Notes under the pieces: generated by a model
The model's input: the letters and a program-made list of their open reading frames with translations, nothing else
Databases searched by the model: none
What the model was told of the DNA's origin: nothing
Made by a program: the position numbers and the translations under genes
Origin: Ipomoea triloba
Lineage: Eukaryota > Streptophyta > Magnoliopsida > Solanales > Convolvulaceae
Assembly (NCBI RefSeq): GCF_003576645.1
Contig: NC_044920.1
Location: 14,378,599-14,442,598 of the forward strand
Direction of reading: 5' to 3'
Length of the DNA: 64,000 nucleotides
Shown here: positions 56,983-64,000 of the stretch, piece after piece
Position numbering within the stretch: the stretch's first letter is position 1
Layout of the letters: each line of letters begins with the position of its first letter

Positions 56983-58575
56983 AAGCTAATAAAAGACCTA
57001 TTTGATCTTTGCATACAACATTAGGCCTATACTAAGAGGAGTACAAAAGGCAAGCCTTTGGGATCTATTTCTAATGCCAATTTTTGCATAAACCTAACTG
57101 AGTATGTGTGCACACTAGATTTCTCACTATAAATAATTTGGTGCTTGGATATTTGCTTGCGAATGGATCTTGTGTGTTAATCTGAGATGATTATTGAAGC
57201 ATGTTGTCATGTGACAAGTTGGTTTGTGGATGCTTGGTTGTTGCAAGAGAGGTATGCGCGACTTGTGTGCTTGACTTGAATTTACCCATTTGTTTGCTTG
57301 AGGATAAGCAAAGACTCAAGTGTGGGGGAGTTTGATATGACCTCATTTGTGCATATTTATCTAAGTGTTTTTGATCATCTTTGGAGCTTAAATGTACTAT
57401 TTTGTCGCCTCCAATTCATGTTTCCTTGCTTTCTAGTGTAGACACAGTTTATTCTTGATTTTGGTGCTTTAAAGGCGTTTGTTGGTATTTTGAAGCAATT
57501 TTAGATCAAACGCAAAGCAAAGGGACGATGGAAGGCATGATTGGAGTCAAAACGAACGAAGAATGCTAATTTTAGAGTTGGACGTGTCGCGACAAAACAC
57601 TTCAACGCGGGAAGAATGGAGCCAATACAGGCTCGACGCGTCGAGAATTCTACGCAGTACAGTGGCGGAAAAGCCTATTTTACCCCTATTTTGTGCTCCC
57701 ACTATAAAAAGCTCATTTTCCAAGAACCCTAAGGCTGAGCTGCGTTTTTAGGAGGCAAATAGGAGTGAGAGCAAGGTGTTGTCTCTTCCATGGAGTGAAG
57801 GAGGGATCCACCATTCTTGGAGAAGAAGATAGTCATCTCAAGGAGATATGAAGGCTTAGGAAGGAAGAAGGAAGCTTGGAAAGCTATATTTGGGAGAATT
57901 TCTTTTCCTTTCCTTTACTTTCTAGTCTTTGTAAACTCTTTATTACTTGAGCTTTGAATTCTATTATAGCCATGATTGGCTAAAGTATTTTGGGATTTTT
58001 GGGTGAAAGGTGTTGATGAATCCTTTGCCTTTGTTCTTTATATTCCTATGTTATATCTACATTTGGGTTTATGACTTGTTATGCAATTGTGTTTAATGTT
58101 GTTGATGCTTGTCATTAAGGATCCAATTGCTTGCTTCGTTTGCTAATTTTGTATCTTGATGGGAGTTAGGATATGAACTAGGGCACCCACATTTGCATCT
58201 TGCTTTCACCTCTTGGAAAAGAGTGTTTAGTATAGTTGTTTATGATGCTTGTTCTATCCCTTATCCTGTAGGAATTACAGGAATAATTCCTCTTATGAGT
58301 GCATCTTGAACACTTGTCTTACCCATATTAGATATCTCACCTTAGTTTGGCATTAGGAGACTAAACACCTAAACCCGGAAATCCCATCTCTCTCTCTATT
58401 TGTTTTCATCAACTAGCCCTCTTTATTCTCGTTTATTTTAATATTTGTAATCGTTCAAACATCATTTTCGTTAGGATTAGCTTCACATGAGTATATTAGT
58501 AACTAGTGTTCGATGCGCCCCGCTTCCCTGTGGATCGATACCCCGGAATACTCCGGGTATTTGAATTGTGTTAAA
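56983..58575 (+). mobile_element. Athila-like Gypsy remnant, fragment 3 with its 3' LTR
   Basis: Continues fragment 2 after A2. Non-coding 3' region up to a PPT CTCAAGTGTGGGGGAG (57315-57330), then an LTR that appears to start TGATATGACC at 57333 and runs to about 58575, where Copia D begins. Near its end is CTGTGGATCGATACC, typical of Athila U5. The exact LTR end is not resolvable because the next element is joined without a clear TG/CA or duplication. ORFs around 57541-57751 are short and unsupported. Confidence 0.65.
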
Positions 58576-59889
58576 ATATGCTGCAATCATTATGCAGTTG
58601 GAAGCTCAAGATGTTGATTACGTAATAATGCAGACCCTGAAGCCTATATGCAACCATCGGCCACTCCATCAACAGTCACTCATGCTGTGCATCTTCAAGA
58701 CAAAGACATTCCAACCACTGAGAAAGATAAGGAAGCCATCAACAATGACAATCAAGTCACTGTCGTGCTCACGGCATCTAATCCGAAGACAACCACACCG
58801 CAAGCTGTTGCAGTTACTCATCAGTCTGCCAAAATAATTTGGGACCTATTGCGCCAAAAATATGGCACTTATGATGCCGGAAGAATGAAATATGTTGTGG
58901 GGTGATGGATGAATTTTAAAATGGTAGACTCGAAATCCATAGTCGAATAGGTACACCAATATGAAAACTTGGTTGCTGACATGAATGCCGAATGAGCTGA
59001 GGTAAATGACATCTTCCTAACTGATGCACTCATTGAGAAATTACCTGAGTCCTGGCTGGATTTCAAAAATAAAATGAAGCATGACAGACGAAAGTGCACC
59101 CTACAACAGTTGGTCAACAACATAAACATAGAAGAGGAAAATCGCATAATGCTCAGGTCTGTTGCCTTCCCTGATAGTGCAGAAGCTAACGTTGTTGAAA
59201 CAGGTGTTGGCGCTGAAAGGTCAAAACCTGGCGATCAAAGGAATGGCAATAAAAGAAACTTCAAGAATAAAACCAACAATAATCAGCCCAGGAATGGCAA
59301 GATTCGGAAAAAAAAAGGCAAAGATGCTAGATGCTTCGTTTGTGGGAAAAAGGGCTATCCAGCTGCTCAATGCTACTTCTGCAAAGGAATTGACCAAACC
59401 AATCAAAAACCCAACACTGGAGGGCCCAAAAACCAAGGTCACTTGCTGGAAGACACGGAGAACACTAAAGTGGTAGCAGCGGTGATAACTGAAGCTAACA
59501 TAGGGGGAGACCCAGGAGAGTGGGTCGTGGACACAGGTGCGTCTCGCCACTTCTGCAACAACAAGGACATGTTCAAAGTGTTTGAACCTATCACTGAAAG
59601 AGAACAAGTATTCATGGGAAACTCTAGCCTCTCTCAGGTAATTGGTAGAGGGACAGTAGAACTTATGTTATATTCTGGGAAGCAGTTGATGCTTAAAAAT
59701 GTGTTATACATCCCTTCCCTTCGTAGAAACTTAATTTTCGGAGCCGTGTTAAACAGGGCCGGGATTAAGATGGTGTTTGAGTCTGACCGCCTGGTCATGA
59801 CTCGTTATGGGAAATTTCTTGGGAAGGGATACTTGCGTGGAGGGCTATTTGTGTTAGACGTTACTGTAATTAGGCCTTTTTCCTCGTGA
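58568..59889 (+). pseudogene. gag-protease of a 5'-truncated Copia element (D)
   Basis: Starts inside gag, with no LTR, PBS or gag start. Frames shift near 58640 and stops occur at about 58903, 58948 and 58993. From 59074 the frame is open for 271 codons. It contains a gag C-terminus, a degraded zinc knuckle (CFVCGKKGYPAAQC, His replaced by Tyr), then protease WVVDTGASRHFC near 59522 and the conserved LKNVLYIPSLRRNLI. Different Copia lineage from A and B (DTGAS rather than DSGCS). The junction with the Athila LTR shows no duplication. Confidence 0.75.
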
Positions 59890-59899
59890 GGGTCGTACT

Positions 59900-61526
59900 G
59901 TGACATCTATTTATGACTTTATTCCAAATTGGCCTGTTATAGGCAATAATAATAATGGTTCTCCTTCTGCTTATATCTCTGTCTCTGTTAACATCTGGCA
60001 TGGTAGATTAGGAGATATTGGTACAAAGTGCTTAAATAGACTGAAATGCATGAATTTGTTACCAAACTTGTCTAGCTATTCGTACACTCAATGTGAAACA
60101 TGCGCCGAAGCCAAATTTGCTAAAAAACCTTTCTCCTCTGTAAATCATCATACCACGTCTGTGTTTGAACTGATTCATTCTGACTTAGCAGATTTTAAAA
60201 ATACTGGAAGTAGAGGTGGGAAATGTTACTATATTACGTTTATTGATGATTTCTCTCGTTATACAAAATTATTTCTTTTAAGTTCAAAAGATGAAGCAGA
60301 GCAAAAATTTATGGTTTTCAAAGCAGAAGTAGAAAACCAATTGGATAAAAAGATAAAAAGGCTTCGATCAGACAGGGGAAGAGAAAATGAAGCGAATTCT
60401 CTCAAAAGGCTCTATGAGTCTTCAGGTATAATACATGAGGTAACTGCTCCTTACACACCCGAACAAAATGGCATAGCAGAAAGAAAGAATAGAACTCTTA
60501 AAGAGATGATTAATGTAATGCTAATCAGCTCAGGTGCTCCAAACTCCTTGTGGGGAGAAGCTGTTATTACAGCTAACCACATCTTAAATAAAGTTCACCA
60601 TAAAGGGTTTGACAAAACCCCCTATGAGTTGTGGAGAAGGCATACCCTAACATAAAATACTTTAAAGTATGGGGCTGCTTAGCAAAGGTAGGACTACCGT
60701 CCTTTAAAAGGCCCAATTTGGGACCTAAAACAATAGATGCCATTTTTGTTGGGTATGCTTAGAACAGTGTTGCTTATAGATTTGTGTCTAGAAAATCGCT
60801 CTATGTGTGAATCTAGAGATTCTATCTTCTTTGAACACTTATTTCGTTTAAAGAATTCACATGACTTATATGTTGACGGAATTCAAAGCAATGATCATAT
60901 TGTATTTCACAGTAGTACAAATGATGTTGATGAACTCAGAAGAAGCAAAAGGCCTAGAATTGAGAAAAACTTTGGTTCTAACTTTATAACATTTGTAACA
61001 GAGTTGAAAGACTTAAATGAGCTATGTGATCAATTCATTTGTCAACTAGTGTTAGAAGAAGAACCAAAGACCTTTGAAGAAGCCATGCGCTCGGTTGATT
61101 CCACCTTGTGGAAGGAAGCAGTCAAAAGTGAGTTAGACTCAATACAGTCAAACCTCACTTGGGAATTGGTTAATCTACCCAAAGGGTGTAAACCAATTGG
61201 CTGCAAATGGATCTTCAAAAGGAAATTAAGGCCAGATGGGTCAATTAAAAGGTTCAAAGCAAGGCTAGTAGCCAAAGGCTACACACAGAAGTTTGGTGAA
61301 GATTATTTTAATTCATATTCACCAGTAACAAAAATTGCAACTATTCGTGTACTCTTTGCATTAATCTCTTTAGACAGATTAATAGTCCACCAAATGGACG
61401 TCAAAACAACATTTCTAAATGGTGATTTAGAAGAAGAAATCTATATGGATCAACCTCTTGGATGCATAGAACCCGACAAGGAAGGAAAGGTATGTAGACT
61501 CAAAAAATCTCTTTACGGCTTAAAAC
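59900..61526 (+). pseudogene. integrase and reverse transcriptase of Copia element D, cut by A3
   Basis: Integrase frame 59900-60655: HHCC (WHGRLGD...CETCAEAK) and DDE core (DDFSRY, RSDRGRE, PEQNGIAERKNR). A frameshift near 60650 and damaged linker follow. RT runs from about 60990 (SKRPRIEKNF, then KWIFKRKLRPDGS and MDVKTTFLNGDLEEEIYMDQP) to LYGLK at 61525. Insertion of A3 at 61527 ends it before the YVDD box. The frame's last nine codons come from the A3 LTR. Remainder of D lies beyond the window, if it exists. Confidence 0.82.
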
Positions 61527-63211
61527 TGTTAGGAACATCATGTAATAGGTTTTGATGATACCAACTGTTAAGTAAGAATCCCCAAGTCTCGATACATAGG
61601 CAAAACAATGTAAGTTCGATAAGTAAACTAAGAGCGAAAATACAACCGGGTAATTTGAGCTCAACTCGGGAAATATTTAAGCTTAAGGTAAACTTGTTTG
61701 AACAACTTAGAAGTTTTCGTGTTGTAAGCAAACAGATAGATCAGAAGCAGGCACGAGACAACTCTGGAGGAATAAGGGTCTACGAGACATCAACTAAGTC
61801 TCGAGACACAAGCCAAGTTCGAGAGGTAAGGACCTCTCGATATACCTATCGAGTTCGAGACGTAAAGAATATTCGAGAGATAGACCTCTCGATACATGGG
61901 ATTGAAACATCAAGTGGTCGAGACATCTTTTATGGTCTCGATAAACCGGCACTTCTCCAAGAGGCTGAATGTTAGTCAACATGTGCAGATAAAATACTCT
62001 AAGTTTGGAGAAGAAGAATATCATGGAGATAAAATATTGAAGAGGTGCTGAGCGGGAGGTTTCAAAATGGACGGAAGTGGATGACACGTCAGACCTCCAC
62101 CACAAACGGTCAAGAAGTGCACCAATCCTGAAGTGGTCAGATTCCCCAAACAAGGAATGATGGGAACATAAAAAGAGTAACTTTATCCAAAAGAAGCAAG
62201 TGAAGCATGAACTCAAGAAAGTGGAATATGGAATATTCACTACAAAACAAAAGGCTCAAGTTACAAGACCACTACTCCATGAAAAATGCTGAAATTGTGC
62301 AAGGACCCATGTTCGGCGTGGGAGACCAATTTCAAACGGAATAGTTTTCCCTCCAACGGAACTATTCTTCTACTCTCATATATAAGGACGTAAAGACACA
62401 GAAGAAATAAGGGGTTGTGAAAGAGGTCAAGAGGTTAACAAGAGGTGTCTGATAAAAACGTTCCAGTGCAAAGTGCTTAACTTGGAATATCATCCTGATA
62501 TTCAATACAGCGAGAGAACACATCTTAGTGTTCGAAGAGAGTTACAAAGCTAAACTGTCATACATCCAGAAGGTGACCAAAGCTGCTCTACATCAAAGTT
62601 GATTCAACGATAGCTTGTGGTCAGATTGGAGATTGTTACATTCAACTGTGACTATCAACAACGTCTTGCTTTGGATTAAGCAAGGGAGGCGGAGTATCCT
62701 GGCTGCTGTCCGAGCGAAAGAAACCTGAGGCTTGGCGCGGGCTTGGTGATCAAAGGTCAAGTGCTCGAGAGGTGGAGTAACTGGAAGCGGGGCGAAAAAC
62801 CTGAGGCTTGAGGCGGGCTTCGTGATCAAAGCTCAAGCGCTCGATATTGTACTAAATAAGGGAAGTTTTTAGTGCAATCCTTCCAGGGAGTTTCTGGAAG
62901 AAGAGTGGACGTAGGCGGGTTGGCCGAACCACTTAAAAATCTCTCTTGCATTTACTTTCTGTTTTTATCTCTCGCTAACTTCTCGATTGCACTGCATATA
63001 ATCACACCTCTCGAACTAACCCAAACTCGTGCTAACTAAAAGGGGATAACATTTCCGCTGCGCATAAAACTTTGTCTTCACCTCGTGAGGTATCGAACCT
63101 AAACATCCTAAGTTCAATACACACGAGAGGTCGAAAAGATTTGCAAAATCTTATACAAGTCTATTCACCCCTCCCCCTCTAGACTTGTACCCCATCCCCT
63201 TGGGACCAACA
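61527..63211 (+). repeat. 5' LTR of element A3
   Basis: 1,685 bp, TGTTAGGAAC...GGGACCAACA. It shares the TCTCGA-rich region (61795-61930), the GAGCTTTGATCACGAAGCC-type direct repeats near the middle, and ends with A1 and A2 LTRs. It carries neither the 42-bp stutters nor the 53-bp array. Confidence 0.9.
62379..62385 (+). promoter_or_regulatory. Probable TATA box of LTR-A (A3)
   Basis: TATATAA in CTCTCATATATAAGGACG, conserved at the same place in A1 (minus strand, 35806-35812). Likely marks the U3/R boundary with transcription starting about 30 bp downstream. Confidence 0.5.
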
Positions 63212-63213
63212 AT

Positions 63214-63225
63214 TGGTATCAGAGC
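63214..63225 (+). other. Primer-binding site of element A3 (tRNA-iMet)
   Basis: TGGTATCAGAGC, two bases after the LTR end at 63211. Confidence 0.92.
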
Positions 63226-63324
63226 GAGTTCTCTGATCGATATAAACCTTTGTTTATATTGCCTAGAGATCCTTCTTTGAAAAATCTTCTTAAATATTTT
63301 CAAAGCACGAGATAATTTTTCAAT

Positions 63325-64000
63325 ATGGACAACATGTTGTCGAGACATCTTCTCTTTGATCTTAGCAGGTTTGACGACTGGAAAACACGCATGCTTGCGT
63401 ACTTATCAGCCCTCCATGATGAGATGGCCGAGGTTATAACTTCTGGACCAGTCAAGATCCTAATGGTTAATACTGCTGCAGTTCAAACCCAAGAAACACC
63501 AAAGTACATCCCAAAACCTAGGGAAGAATGGACCAGTGATGATAGGAAGAGAAACAACCTGGACAATATTGCCAAGGATATTCTCTTCAGAGCTATAGAC
63601 GAAACCATCTTCCCAAAAGTGAGGAAGTGCAAAACGGCAAAAGAGGTATGGGATACTTTGATGTTAATTGGTGAAGGTGACGAACAGGAAAAGGAAAACA
63701 AGCTCACCGTGGCCATGAAGAAGTTCGAAGACTTCAAGATGAAGCCAGGAGAGAGCATCGACAGCATGGAGTCTCGGTTCATGAAGCTCACAACCGAGAT
63801 CAGTGACCTTGAAAAGGAGATCCCACAAAAGGAGCTGAACCTGAAGGTCTTACGTGGCCTCACTAAGGAGTGGGAAGTAAAGGTGATCACGATGAGAGAT
63901 CACCGAGATCTGAAGGAAACCACAACAGACAAACTCTTCCGGGATCTCAAAGCCTTCGAGTTCGAGATGTTCCCAAGAGATGAGGACATTGTGGATCGAC
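63325..64000 (+). CDS. gag of element A3, N-terminal part (runs off window)
   Basis: ATG at 63325 (MDNMLSRHLL), 100 bp downstream of the PBS and at the same position as in A1 and A2. Open without interruption to the window end (225 codons), covering the Copia gag core: FDDWKTRMLAYLSALHDEM, REEWTSDDRKRNN, TAKEVWDTLMLIGEGD and KFEDFKMKPGES. The zinc knuckle would lie beyond 64000. No stop or frameshift is visible, so this copy may be younger or less damaged than A1 and A2. Confidence 0.85.
   Translation, partial: MDNMLSRHLLFDLSRFDDWKTRMLAYLSALHDEMAEVITSGPVKILMVNTAAVQTQETPKYIPKPREEWTSDDRKRNNLDNIAKDILFRAIDETIFPKVRKCKTAKEVWDTLMLIGEGDEQEKENKLTVAMKKFEDFKMKPGESIDSMESRFMKLTTEISDLEKEIPQKELNLKVLRGLTKEWEVKVITMRDHRDLKETTTDKLFRDLKAFEFEMFPRDEDIVDR

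Larger units (their letters stand above)
61527..64000 (+). mobile_element. SIRE-like Copia element A3, 5' end
   Basis: Plus-strand copy of the A family inserted in Copia D RT. The five bases before the LTR are AAAAC (61522-61526), expected as the TSD; the other side is off-window. LTR, PBS, leader and the first ~225 gag codons are present. Confidence 0.88.

Noticed and set aside
57541..57751. Short plus ORFs in the Athila 3' LTR
   Set aside because: About 60 codons, overlapping frames, no similarity recognised, and located inside an LTR.

Overview
This is nuclear DNA from a flowering plant. The window is built almost entirely of nested LTR retrotransposons: Copia elements resembling the SIRE/Maximus lineage, a Tekay/Del-like chromovirus, an Athila-like remnant and a truncated second Copia type. 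Most primer-binding sites match initiator tRNA-Met. The only gene of cellular type is a plant RWP-RK transcription factor with an intron, and it lies inside one of the elements. The species cannot be determined from the sequence.

Layout. (1) 1-3446 and 29325-36625 (minus) are two halves of one SIRE-like element, A1, whose 3' end is off-window. (2) A1 was split by element B (3447-29324, minus; 5-bp target duplication TCTAT on both sides). B has about 2-kb LTRs, a decayed gag-pol and, between pol and the 3' LTR, an apparently intact RWP-RK gene in antisense (6276-7221, plus). (3) B's gag was split by a chromodomain Gypsy element, G (11358-23832, minus; target duplication GTTTG). (4) 36626-38193, 40566-41143 and 56983 to about 58575 are pieces of one Athila-like element (plus). 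They are separated by a solo LTR (38194-40560, TSD TAACC) and by a second complete SIRE-like element, A2 (41144-56977, minus, TSD GTTAC). (5) 58568-61526 is a 5'-truncated Copia gag-pol, D (plus). It is cut by a third SIRE-like copy, A3 (61527 to window end, plus), whose LTR, primer site and gag start are visible.

The A family carries, downstream of pol, a long second ORF (ORF2) in the usual 'env-like' position. Its product looks like a disordered, coiled-coil, basic protein rather than an envelope. Its leader holds tandem stem-loops with purine-rich loops that recur in A1 and A2. The coding frames of A1, A2, B, G and D all carry nonsense codons, frameshifts or deletions, so none is obviously autonomous. 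A3 gag is open as far as it can be seen.

The best biological candidate is the captured RWP-RK gene. It has its own TATA box and intron and lies antisense to the element, which would explain how the intron survived retrotransposition. A second candidate is the Gypsy element's 112-bp LTR extension, best explained by plus-strand priming from an upstream polypurine tract.

Several large anomalies look like assembly errors: at least ten tandem duplications of exactly 42 bp, a 1.87-kb direct duplication joined by a single N, a 1.6-kb inverted insert containing a single N, and a 1.59-kb duplication in a Gypsy LTR. Coordinates and copy numbers near them should be treated with care.
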